Both the position numbers and the translations under genes were made by a program. Shown here one piece after another: positions 8,820-19,000 of a stretch of DNA of 64,000 nucleotides (the first letter of the stretch is position 1; every line of letters begins with the position of its first letter). Source of the DNA: Saprospiraceae bacterium (GTDB lineage: Bacteria; Bacteroidota; Bacteroidia; Chitinophagales; Saprospiraceae); the NCBI GenBank assembly GCA_020629315.1, contig JAHDDO010000001.1, positions 108,730 to 172,729 of the forward strand, given 5' to 3'. Below the pieces are notes generated by a model. It was not told the DNA's origin. It saw only the letters and a list, made by a program, of their open reading frames with translations, and searched no databases.

Positions 8820-9732
8820 CGAAAATGCCCAAGTCGAATTAACTGTAGGAAGACTTCCTTCCGATACCATTATTTCCATACGTGCTCATGTATATCGAGG
8901 CAAAGAAGAAGGCCCAGTAATCCTTTTTTTAGGTGGTGTACATGGAGATGAAATCAACGGTGTCGAGATTGTTAGACGGAGTATCGAACAAAATTACTTC
9001 GATAACATAAAGCGAGGGACGGTTATCGCTATCCCTCTTTTAAATGTATTTGGATTTATAAACTTTAGCAGAGACGTTCCAGATGGTAAGGATGTAAATA
9101 GAAGTTTCCCTGGTACCTCTAGCGGTTCCTTAGCTTCAAGGGTTGCTAGAACACTCACTAAAACAATCCTTCCTCATGTTGACTATGCTATTGATTTCCA
9201 TACGGGAGGCGCCTCCCGTTTCAATTATCCACAAGTTCGATATACGAAAGGTAACAGCGCATCTTTAGAGTTGGCCAATATCTTTAATGCACCTTTGACC
9301 ATAGAGAAATCTACTATCCCTAATTCATTCCGTCGAGTATGTAAAGATTTAAAAATACCGGTAGTAGTGTACGAAGCAGGGGAATCCATACGATTAGATG
9401 GACTCGCTATTTCAAGAGGTCAAGAAGGCATTTCTAACATTTTAGAACACTTTGATTTTGTAGATAAAGATGAAAGGATTACTCCTCAAAAAAGTATCCA
9501 TATAAAGAAAACCAGTTGGATAAGAGCTAGCTTTTCTGGAATATTTCTATGGTCTAAAAAATCAGGAAATTATGTTCAAGCTGGTGAACCTATCGGTACC
9601 ATTAAAAATCCATATGGGACTAAAACAGCAACAGTCGTAGCTAAGAAAAACGGATTTATTATAGGACATAACAATGCCTCAGTAGTTAATCAAGGCGATG
9701 CATTATTCCACATAGGTTATGAGGAGATTTAG
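8776..9732 (+). CDS. Succinylglutamate desuccinylase/aspartoacylase-family zinc hydrolase
   Basis: A 318-residue M14-like metallohydrolase. Zinc ligands are visible as H56 and E59 in 'GGVHGDEINGVE' and H142 in 'DFHTGG'. A catalytic Glu is expected in 'VVYEAGE'. A C-terminal beta-barrel-like region ('GNYVQAGEPIGTIKNPYG') resembles the biotinyl-like tail common in this family. The family removes N-acyl groups from amino acids such as N-succinylglutamate or N-acetylaspartate. Its 44-base overlap with rimK and 14-base overlap with dacB make a tight operon. Because its neighbour adds glutamate to proteins, a hydrolase acting on the same glutamyl product is an attractive guess, not shown by the sequence. 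Confidence 0.85.
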   Translation: MQDTLVIHNQEIAGNENAQVELTVGRLPSDTIISIRAHVYRGKEEGPVILFLGGVHGDEINGVEIVRRSIEQNYFDNIKRGTVIAIPLLNVFGFINFSRDVPDGKDVNRSFPGTSSGSLASRVARTLTKTILPHVDYAIDFHTGGASRFNYPQVRYTKGNSASLELANIFNAPLTIEKSTIPNSFRRVCKDLKIPVVVYEAGESIRLDGLAISRGQEGISNILEHFDFVDKDERITPQKSIHIKKTSWIRASFSGIFLWSKKSGNYVQAGEPIGTIKNPYGTKTATVVAKKNGFIIGHNNASVVNQGDALFHIGYEEI

Positions 9733-11179
9733 GTTATATTTCATATTATATATTTTAATAATATGTTTTTCAAACGTCCTTGCTCAGTCTAAGCTACAAT
9801 CGGGGATTGATCGAGTGTTGGACTCTAGAGAGCTTAGCCATACCAGTGTTAGTATTACAGTATTGGATCTTGAAAGTGGCGAAATGTTAGCTTCTGTCCG
9901 ACCGAAAAAAAGCCTCACACCTGCTTCTTCACTAAAAGTTATTACTAGCCTTACGGCCCTTGATGTTTTAGGTGAAGAGTACCAATATTCAACTAAAGTA
10001 GGCTATGAAGGCAGCCTAGATGTAGATGGTACCTTAAAAGGTGACCTCATTATTTATGGTTCAGGAGATCCGACCTTAGGCAGCACCAAATTCCCAGGGC
10101 ATCCAAATTTTGAACAAGTGTTGGATGAAATAATTGGAGCCGTTAAAAAGGCAGGAATCAGTTGTATAGAAGGAAATATCATTGCCGATGAATCTATATT
10201 CAATAGTTTTCCTATTTCCCCATCATGGCAATGGAATGATTTAGGTAATTATTATGCCAGTGGTGCATGGGGTATTAATATAAACGAGAACCAATATACC
10301 ATCTACTTTGATGGTCGTACTGTTGTAGGCAGGAGACCTCGATTAAAATCCTACTATCCTGCCGTTCCAGACTTAAGTTTTTCAAACGAACTAGCCGTTG
10401 ACTCAGCTGGTACTGGAGATAATGCCTATATTTTTGGTGGTCCTTACAATTATACAAAACGTATAGTGGGGACCATTCCAGCCGGTGAAGGAGTATTTTC
10501 AATTAAAGGCTCCATCCCCGACCCTCCCTACTTTCTAGCCTATCATGTTTTCAAAGAGCTGGAAAGAAGTAAAATTGCGGCAGAGGGTTTCAAAGTAAAC
10601 TTTGATCTAAGCAAAAAAATACCAGAACGAACTATCATTCACGAATTTCGTTCTCCAGCCTTAGCAGATATTGTAAAAAGAAATAACCTTGAGTCAAACA
10701 ACTTATATAGCGAGGCTCTATTAAAAACCTTAGGTCTTAAAGTGCGAAGGACAGGTTCTGGGCAATTAGGTATCTCGGCTATTAAGAGATATCTACGAAA
10801 ATTAGATGTTGATTATGGAGGACTGAATATGGAAGATGGTTCCGGTCTCAGTGCACGTAATTATGTTACCAGCTATACCTTAGCAGAATTCCTAAGAAAG
10901 TATGCCTTAAAAAATGGGATAGATCAAGCCACTCTATACCTGCCCCGTGGTGGTGTTTCTGGCACCATCAGATCAATGTTTGCAAAGTCCGAAGCCAGTG
11001 GCAAGATATGGGCTAAAAGTGGCTCTATGAAGGATATAATGAGTTATACAGGCTATGTTAAAGCCAAATCTGGTCAGTGGCGAAGTTTTTCGATCATGTT
11101 CAATGCCTACAATGTGCACAACAAAACCATTCGAACTAAGATGGAAAAATTAATGAAAGAAATATACTTCTCTTCGTAG
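9719..11179 (+). CDS. dacB: D-alanyl-D-alanine carboxypeptidase/endopeptidase (PBP4 type)
   Basis: A 486-residue serine peptidase of the S13 family. An N-terminal signal peptide ends in 'FSNVLAQ' (about residues 17-23). The three penicillin-binding motifs are present: SxxK as S70-S-L-K73, SxN in 'NNLESNNLYSEAL', and KTG-type KSG in 'IWAKSGSMKD'. It works in the periplasm, trimming or cleaving peptidoglycan cross-links. Length and motif spacing fit E. coli DacB. The ATG overlaps the end of the preceding gene by 14 bases, so it belongs to the rimK operon. The stop is 19 bases from the convergent anti-sigma gene. Confidence 0.92.
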   Translation: MRRFRLYFILYILIICFSNVLAQSKLQSGIDRVLDSRELSHTSVSITVLDLESGEMLASVRPKKSLTPASSLKVITSLTALDVLGEEYQYSTKVGYEGSLDVDGTLKGDLIIYGSGDPTLGSTKFPGHPNFEQVLDEIIGAVKKAGISCIEGNIIADESIFNSFPISPSWQWNDLGNYYASGAWGININENQYTIYFDGRTVVGRRPRLKSYYPAVPDLSFSNELAVDSAGTGDNAYIFGGPYNYTKRIVGTIPAGEGVFSIKGSIPDPPYFLAYHVFKELERSKIAAEGFKVNFDLSKKIPERTIIHEFRSPALADIVKRNNLESNNLYSEALLKTLGLKVRRTGSGQLGISAIKRYLRKLDVDYGGLNMEDGSGLSARNYVTSYTLAEFLRKYALKNGIDQATLYLPRGGVSGTIRSMFAKSEASGKIWAKSGSMKDIMSYTGYVKAKSGQWRSFSIMFNAYNVHNKTIRTKMEKLMKEIYFSS

Positions 11180-11198
11180 GTAGTTACTCGTACATAAT

Positions 11199-12404
11199 CT
11201 AGAAAATGTACCTAGATCTAAGACCGATGGATAAGGCATCGTTTATATTAAACGAGCGGTTGATTAGCTCCGTATTTTTATACAAAGAAGTAAATTGATA
11301 GCCCATATCTACACCCAAGCTTAAGGATGGTGTCATTTGATAATCTGTCTGTAATCGACTGACTAATTGCCACTTGTTTAATGAGCTTCGATCAGATATA
11401 TATTGACGATTATTGTGGTTTAATATATTCACATCTTCATATATAGAAACAGCCAAAACATAATCTGTACCTAAAACAGTACTGATATTAAACTTAGGCG
11501 TAATTCTGTATTTCATTCCTGTGAAAAAACCAAGTGAATGCATGGTATTATATTGTAAGGTTTCCTCATCAACATATTTTGGCGCTTGCCCATCTGTTTG
11601 AGGCCCTTCTTGGCTTTGTGAAGAAGACCTATCATCATTCAACACCTTTTCGGTAAAGTGATCTTCTAAATATCCAAAATTATAAGAGAATCCGTTTAAG
11701 AAACTTAGCTGCGGTGAAATCCGACTTTCTAATCCTGCTGTGTTTCTAAAGTTGAGCAGTTGCTGATTCAAGGTAGCCTGAATACCGCTCTCTAAGAACA
11801 AATGTGCCCATTTCTTTTTAAAAGTTGGAACAGCAGTAAGTAAGATGTTTACTTGACCCGAACCTTCCATTAGTAAGGATGGATCGATAGCAGATAGAGG
11901 ACTCAATCGGTCCTCATTAGTAGTTTTTTCATATTGGATTTGATGGTCCGCATCCTCTATCTGCATCAGCGGCTTATCTACCTCTGCTGTTCCTGTTATT
12001 CGGTATTGTTCGTTGGTAGGGAAAATAGTCCGGATATGTTTGGATCCCTGTTTCTTATTTTCATGTGCATCCTTAGATGCACTGTTTGCTTTCTTTTGAT
12101 TTCTATCCTTGCTTAAAGCTTCGACATTCTCTTCAGCTGTATAGGTATATATTGGAAGTGGAAATCCTTTTGTAGACGGGCGATCAACGTACACATATTC
12201 TGTCGCGCTCTTTGTATTCATTTTATCCGAAAGAACAACATACATACTGGCTAAGCCAGCCCCAAAAGCGAAGAGCAACAAAAGAACACTCCACGCATCC
12301 CATCTGACAGTCTTCGCGACAGGCAACTCTCTTGCTAGGTCAGCTTCCATTCGCTGCCACGCCTTCTTTATCTCCTTATTTGACCATTGGTTATTACCCT
12401 GCAT
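11199..12404 (-). CDS. Putative envelope-spanning anti-sigma factor with C-terminal outer-membrane barrel
   Basis: A 401-residue protein directly coupled to an ECF sigma gene (11-base overlap). Residues 1-36 are charged and probably cytoplasmic ('WSNKEIKKAWQRMEADLARE'). Residues 37-57 form one transmembrane helix. About 60-160 is a polar, low-complexity linker. From about 190 to the end, alternating hydrophobic/polar strands end in a terminal aromatic ('SIGLRSRYIF'), as in outer-membrane beta-barrels. This layout matches the dual membrane-spanning anti-sigma factors (Dma) reported in Bacteroides. The prediction is from pattern only; no zinc-finger anti-sigma motif is present. It could sense outer-membrane state and hold the sigma factor inactive. 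Confidence 0.65.
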   Translation of the reverse strand: MQGNNQWSNKEIKKAWQRMEADLARELPVAKTVRWDAWSVLLLLFAFGAGLASMYVVLSDKMNTKSATEYVYVDRPSTKGFPLPIYTYTAEENVEALSKDRNQKKANSASKDAHENKKQGSKHIRTIFPTNEQYRITGTAEVDKPLMQIEDADHQIQYEKTTNEDRLSPLSAIDPSLLMEGSGQVNILLTAVPTFKKKWAHLFLESGIQATLNQQLLNFRNTAGLESRISPQLSFLNGFSYNFGYLEDHFTEKVLNDDRSSSQSQEGPQTDGQAPKYVDEETLQYNTMHSLGFFTGMKYRITPKFNISTVLGTDYVLAVSIYEDVNILNHNNRQYISDRSSLNKWQLVSRLQTDYQMTPSLSLGVDMGYQFTSLYKNTELINRSFNINDALSIGLRSRYIF

Positions 12405-12936
12405 AGTAGTTTCCTTGTCCGTAATGCTTTAACTTCTCTCTCAATGTTTTTCTCGCCTCAGATAAAAGCCATTTTGAGGTTCCCTCTGATATCTGCTTTA
12501 AATCAGAGATTTCTCTGTGCTTGTACCCATGAATAGCGTAGAGGATAAATACCTCTGAATAATTTTTTGGAAGAGAGTCTATAATAGATAACAAATCCTC
12601 CATTAAAAGATTTTGATATCCTGCATTGTTTGTGACCTTGTCTCTATTTTCCAACTCAAGAAATCGAACTTTACCCGCTTTAGAACGAAGAAAATCCGAA
12701 ATTGAATGGTAAATAATACGCTTCATCCAAGCTTCTAAACTAGATACCTTTTGAAGGGTATGAAGATTCTTAAAAATCTTTAAAAAACCATTATTTAGGC
12801 AAATTACCGCTTCATCTCTGTCCCTAGTATACCGCATACACATCGGTATTAAGGCATTGAAATACCGCTCATATAACCATCGTTGACTCCGACGATCATT
12901 ATTAATACACCCTTTTATGGCTTTTTCTAAATTCAA
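12394..12936 (-). CDS. ECF-type RNA polymerase sigma factor
   Basis: A 180-residue sigma-70 family ECF protein. Region 2 spans about residues 20-90 ('YERYFNALIPMCMRYTRDRDEAV', 'LEAWMKRIIYHSISDFLR'). Region 4 spans about 120-170 ('LPKNYSEVFILYAIHGYKHREISDLKQISEGTSKWLLSEARKTLREKL'), with the helix-turn-helix. The start is TTG (12936); family alignment of 'KAIKGCINNDRRSQRWLYERY' supports it and no ATG is nearby. It overlaps the anti-sigma gene downstream by 11 bases, forming a sigma/anti-sigma pair. Two inverted repeats lie just upstream (12959-13007). Confidence 0.9.
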   Translation of the reverse strand: MNLEKAIKGCINNDRRSQRWLYERYFNALIPMCMRYTRDRDEAVICLNNGFLKIFKNLHTLQKVSSLEAWMKRIIYHSISDFLRSKAGKVRFLELENRDKVTNNAGYQNLLMEDLLSIIDSLPKNYSEVFILYAIHGYKHREISDLKQISEGTSKWLLSEARKTLREKLKHYGQGNYYAG

Positions 12937-12958
12937 AGCTCAGATTAATTAGCTAATC

Positions 12959-13007
12959 GGATATTTATTTAAATGTAAATATCCTAAAGGTCTTATACTG
13001 TTAAGAC
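12959..13007. promoter_or_regulatory. Two inverted repeats upstream of ECF sigma gene
   Basis: GGATATTTA (12959-12967) pairs perfectly with TAAATATCC (12976-12984). GTCTTA (12990-12995) pairs with TAAGAC (13002-13007). They lie between the stop of the giant T9SS gene and the TTG of the sigma gene. Either could be an operator for the sigma locus or a weak 3' hairpin of the upstream transcript; no T-run follows on the minus strand. Confidence 0.45.
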
Positions 13008-13062
13008 TTAGAACTATTATTAAATGGTTGGTAAAAATGTAATTTTTAGTCAACCGTACTTA

Positions 13063-16000
13063 TTATCTAACGAGTGTAACATCACCAATGTGTTGTTGCA
13101 CCTGACCATCCGAAAACTCAACTTCCAAAGAATACACATACACACCTTGTACCACAGGCTGACTATTATACGTCCCATCCCAACCTTCCGATGCTACATT
13201 TACTGGGCTATCAAGGGCCTCAAATACTAATTCTCCCCAACGATCAAAAATCCTCAAATAGCGCACCCTATCGTTATCATCATCCGTCTGCACGAAAAAG
13301 GAACCATTATCCGAATTTAAGTTAGGATCGAAAATATTGGGAATATATACAATCACTACCTTTTGGAAATTTAGCGTGACAGAGTCCATTAAAGTACATC
13401 CATCTCCATACGTAGCAGTAACATATATGGTTTCCGTTTGCTCAATGTCAAAACTAGCCGATTCACAATCCTGGCAAGAAGATAAATCGGATGGTTCCCA
13501 ATTAATACTTGTAAAATCGTCGATCTCAGAATCAATACTGAGATCAAAACCATTGGCACTACTTTGCGTAGAATTAATATCAAAATTCACATCAGTCGCC
13601 TGTGGAATATCATAGTTTATTTCATAGGAACAGCCATTAGGATCTAGCAAACTGATAGTATGGCTACCCGTTACAGAAGTATAGAAAAATGGTAAACTAT
13701 TTATTGTGCCTGTAACAGTACCCTCTTCAATAATTTCTATAGGATAATCAAAACCAAATCCACTCTCGATAAGTAAACTCCCCTCTTCTGAACCTGGGCA
13801 TGGAGCTTGTGGCTCGAAAACAAAATCCAATTGGAATACAAGGCTGATATCTACAATGCTATCACATCCATTGCTGGCCATGCCTGACAAAATCTCCGTT
13901 CCAGACGTATTGGCCTCATCATATGTTGTCCCATTAATGATTACAGATTGACCATTACAAAGTGTATCGATGTATGTACCCATTCCTGGGTCTAATACAC
14001 TTATCGAAACATTGACTAAACTGTCACACCCTTCATTTGTAGCCCCTTCAATGCTTATTTGCCCACTGAGCATAGTTTCATCGAAGACCACACCATTTAT
14101 TTCTATAGACCCACCAGGACATATCGTTTCATTTAATACACCCTCACTAACTTGAATAACCGCCAAATCTACTAAAACAATACTATCGCAACCATTGGAT
14201 GCAATCCCTGGATAGTTAACTTGACCTTGTAACTTTCCTTCGTAAAATAATTCGCCATCAATATCTATGGTATCCCCTGGGCATATCTCCATAATACCAT
14301 AAGGCTCCATTATACTCTGAAGAATATTCAGTGAAACGGTCACAGTACTGTCGCAACCAAATTGACTGCTTAGCGTCACCATACCATCAGGCGTGTTTTC
14401 ATCAAAAAACTGATCTCCTATTTGTATGGGATCATCACCGGTACAAAAATCTGAGATAAACATACCGGGCTCATTAGGATGGAAGCTTAAATCAATGGTC
14501 ACAGTTGTATCGCAATCACCATTCAGACCAGCAATCATTTCGACACCATTTGGATTATCGAAGTCATACGTGTTACCATTGACTATAACTGATTGGTCTT
14601 CGCATAAAGGTCCTGTTATATCTACCGGTATAGAACTAGTAAAATTGATCGTATAATTAATAGTACTATCGCAAGCATTAGCACTCAAGCCTTCTAGTAA
14701 GAACGAACCCGTAGAAGGATCATTTTCTGTTATCGTATTTCCACCTAGACTTACAGTCTGTCCCTCACACACATTAACGATAGTGTCTAGAATAGCCGGC
14801 TCAAAAAACTGCAAACTGATATCTACTATACTATCACATCCATTGACACTAAATATCTCTTGTCCAGACATATTATTTTCATCGTACAATGTTCCATTGA
14901 TCATAACGGACTCACCTGGACAAAGCTCATCAACATAATTGCTTCCTAAACTTGGAATGCTCTCAAAAACTAAGTCAGATATGGTTACCGTTGCCGCACA
15001 ATTCTCTGCATTCACATAGTTTTGCACACTCAATGTCCAAGTGTCCATCTGCCCATTATCCACGTATAAAGTATCATTGGACAAGCTAATACCCGCTTCA
15101 GTATTGCAAACAGTTAAAACATACATGTCTGTAGACGTAATCATCTCTGCGCTAACCACACCACTGGAATTACTTATGATTAAATCAAACGTATATAATG
15201 TAGACCCTCCAAATTGGAAAACATAGTCCATGCATTCTTGATCACATAAAGGTCCCGCAGGATCTAAAATATCTATTGTCGGAGGCGGAGTAACAAGAAT
15301 AGTAATCTCAGCCATATCTTCTGGACATGAACCACCACCTACGGTATAAGTAAGTGTTATATCCGTCATGGCCGTGAATGGGGATGTCACCAAATTACCA
15401 CCAGCGTCTGTAAAGGATCCTCCAAGATCGCCCCCATTTAATGTTCCATTCAAGTCCACTACTTCCCCTTCACACACTGTTATAATATTCCCTGGCCCTG
15501 CATCTAAAACATCCGTTATCGTAATGGTAACTAAAGCGGTATCAGGAGCACAATCACCAATGCCCATGATTATATATTCAACATCGTACGAACCGGGATC
15601 TAAAGTAGATGTATTAAACAAGGTCCCAGATAAGCCGCCTGATCCAGACAGGTCTGTGAAATTTGTGTTAGCAGGATCGTAGTTATCTACAAAATTAGTA
15701 AGGTCAAAGATATCGTCCCCACAACTGCTTATTGTCTCATCATTACCGGCTTCTAACTGTTCAATTACATTGAACCGCACCGTATCCTCAGCTGAAGGGC
15801 AATTAGCTCCTAAGGTCGAACTAATATTGAATACATATTCGTATATCCCTGGGACTGCTCCGCTAAAATTCACTGAAGGATTCATAGTCCCACTAATTCC
15901 AAAAATCTCAGGATTATTTAATTCTACCCAAGTGCTATCAAAATAGATTCCTGAAGACCCGCTGACTAAGCTACCCAGATCAAAGTCAATATCGCTACTA

Positions 16001-19000
16001 TTACAAACCTGGATTAGTGGATCTACATTTACAAAAGGTGACTGGACCACTTCAATAACGACATCTGTACTTACATCACCACACACCGCACTAACAAAGC
16101 CATAACTGACACTATATGTCCCTGGCCCTGTTAAACCACTCATATCGACCATGGATGGATCACTTACATCTAGCACGCCTCCTGTATTTTCTGACCACAA
16201 GCCACCATTATCATTACCACTTATATAGTCAGTAAGGTCAATGGCATCATTTAAACCTTCACAAATCCGGATCGTGTCCCCTTCACCTGCATTTTGACTA
16301 GTTTCTATTGTGATAGAAAAGGATTCTTCTGTAAAACAAGTGCCATTATTATCATAGGCGTATAACACAATATCACTGCTTATCCAATCACCCACATTGA
16401 ACATTGCTCCACTGCCATCGGCACTCGTAAAGTAGGCTTCGCCACCTGTCAAATCAATACCCGAAATAGTACTAAGTAAAAAAGAATCGCATACTACTTC
16501 ATCATCAATGGGCAGGATAATCGGAGACGGTTGGATTGAAATTGGGATTTCTAAACCATTATTAGCTACACAGCCCGTATCAAACGGATCAAAGATGTAA
16601 AGCACGTCGATTCCATCAGTGGCAAATATAGTATCGCAAGGTTCCCAGAATGGATCCGATAGATCATCGTTTAGGCTGGAGAAAAAAGCAGAACCGGTAT
16701 TATTTGTGATCTCAGGCAACTTAATAAATCCACAGCCATCTTCTATTTCAGGCACTTCAAAAACGATCTCGTCAGTAATAGTAATACTGAGTTCCTCTTC
16801 GGCGATACATCCACATCCATTATCCACGTACACATATAGGGTGATATCCGAATCGATGATATCCCCTTCATTATAGGAATCACCGGTTCCACCAGGCCCT
16901 GAATAGTAGCCGCCTGTATTTTCAGTATCATTAACAATATCTAGTTCTGGTAAAGTATAATCACCACAAGCAGTGATCTCTCCGGTTGGTTCCCAAATCA
17001 AAGGCTGCTCAGCTACACATAACTCAAACGACACTTCATCAGAACAGTTAGGGGCAGATGGATCAAAGATGTATAAAGTAGTAGGATTAAAAGAAGGTGA
17101 GTAATTATCACCCGGACTGTAGGCCGAACCCGTACCGCCCATACCTTCGAAATATAGTTCATTTCCCGTTAAATTAGTACCTGTAATATCCGGTAAGGTA
17201 AAATCACTACCACAATATTCCACAAAGGCAGGCACATCAAATATCGGCGCTGCCTCAAATTGTAATAGAACTGAAGCGGGTCTTGTTTCACAACCTGTAA
17301 TCGAACTGACAACTGTATAGCAAACTTCTGTATCTTCTGTGATACAATAATTTGAAGGGTCTAAAATAGGAATATCACAATCGTCCCCTTCATACCAATT
17401 TAGAGTAGATCCAGCAGGTGTTGGATTTAAATCACTAAGCAAGGCATTGAGATCAAAACAAGCCGAACCACCAGGGTCTTGGCAAGCAAATTGGTCATCT
17501 AAAAGTACATATGTAGCTGTATCCAATAAATCATACTTTGCGAAATCAGGGTCTAAAATAAATCCATCACAACCTGTACCATTATCATTTATACCAGTGG
17601 TTTGTATAATATTTTCAATAATCCCAGAGCCAATATCAAAGGTTATGGATGGTGGTACCACACCATTATCAATAATAAATGGTGTACCTCCTAAATCATC
17701 AAAACAAATCTGAAAAGAGGATTCGCCCATACCCACATTGTTATATATAAAACTTGAACCATTCGCATCAAAAGTAATGTCATAGACACCTACTCCGCCC
17801 ATTACTGTAAATGTAAAATCGCTGGCTGTTGAAGAGGTGCTTGTACAATCAAATGGGCACAGCTCACCCCCACCTTCAATGATTACTGTAGGGACCTCAA
17901 TTAGATCAATAATCATTTGTTCTGTATTGCAACACCCAAATGAGCTCGTAACTTTTGCCCATAATTCAAGATCTGGATCAGTCAAATCAATCGGCGTGCC
18001 TAGAGATGTCCCACCAAAATCAGGATCCCCATCAAACCAATCAACCGTTTCTCCATCTGGATTTACATCCAAATCATGCATAGTAATGTCATAATTCATA
18101 GCCATCTCATCTGCACAAAAGTTAAACACGACTTGATTAGCCGTCGGTGCCGCATGAAACGTTATTATCTGGGTACATGGCATTGGGTCTACAACACCTG
18201 CACATCCTGTGGTATTATCTACTAGCGTTTCTAGGGTCAAGGTAATAACATCTCCTTCACCTAGACATATAAAACCTAGAGGGTCACATACAGGTAGGTT
18301 TACCGTATTTGTGCCGGTATCAAAATTGGGGAGTGTTAAATCGGGATCAAAACAAAGGGTGAATGTATTATCAATATCTGATAATGGAATATCAAATGGG
18401 CCAAAGGGTAAGCCTAAAAATGTAAAGCTCACACCTGCCGTATAATCTCCAGAACCACCAGAAATAGAAAAGGTAAAGTCACCGCAACCGCCTTCGCATA
18501 TATCGGCCGCCCCTGATACACAACCTGTAGGTACTCCGGTTTCCGTTACAGTAACCATTATTTCAGCCGTACAGCCAGTAGCTGGATCCTCAAGTTGGAC
18601 CCAAAGATCTGTTATACCACCAGAGGAAATATCAACATTAGTAGCAGGTGTGATTTCGGTCCCACCCATACTCGGTTGACCATCCCACCAGCTTACATTT
18701 CCTGTACCCACATTGGCATTTTCATCAGTAAGGTCATAATCTTCTAAATTAGTCAAACAATCAATAATCATAGGATCCATGATCGTGGGACTAGGACTTT
18801 CAGTCACGGTCACCATTATTTCCGATGTACAACCTGTCGCTGGATCTTCAAGTTGAACCCATAAATCAGTACCCCCACCCGAAGAAATATCTACATCTGT
18901 AGCCGGTGTGATCTCTGTACCACCCATACTAGGTTGACCATCCCACCAGCTTACCGTACCCGTGCCTACATTTATATCTTCACTTGTCAAATCATAATTT

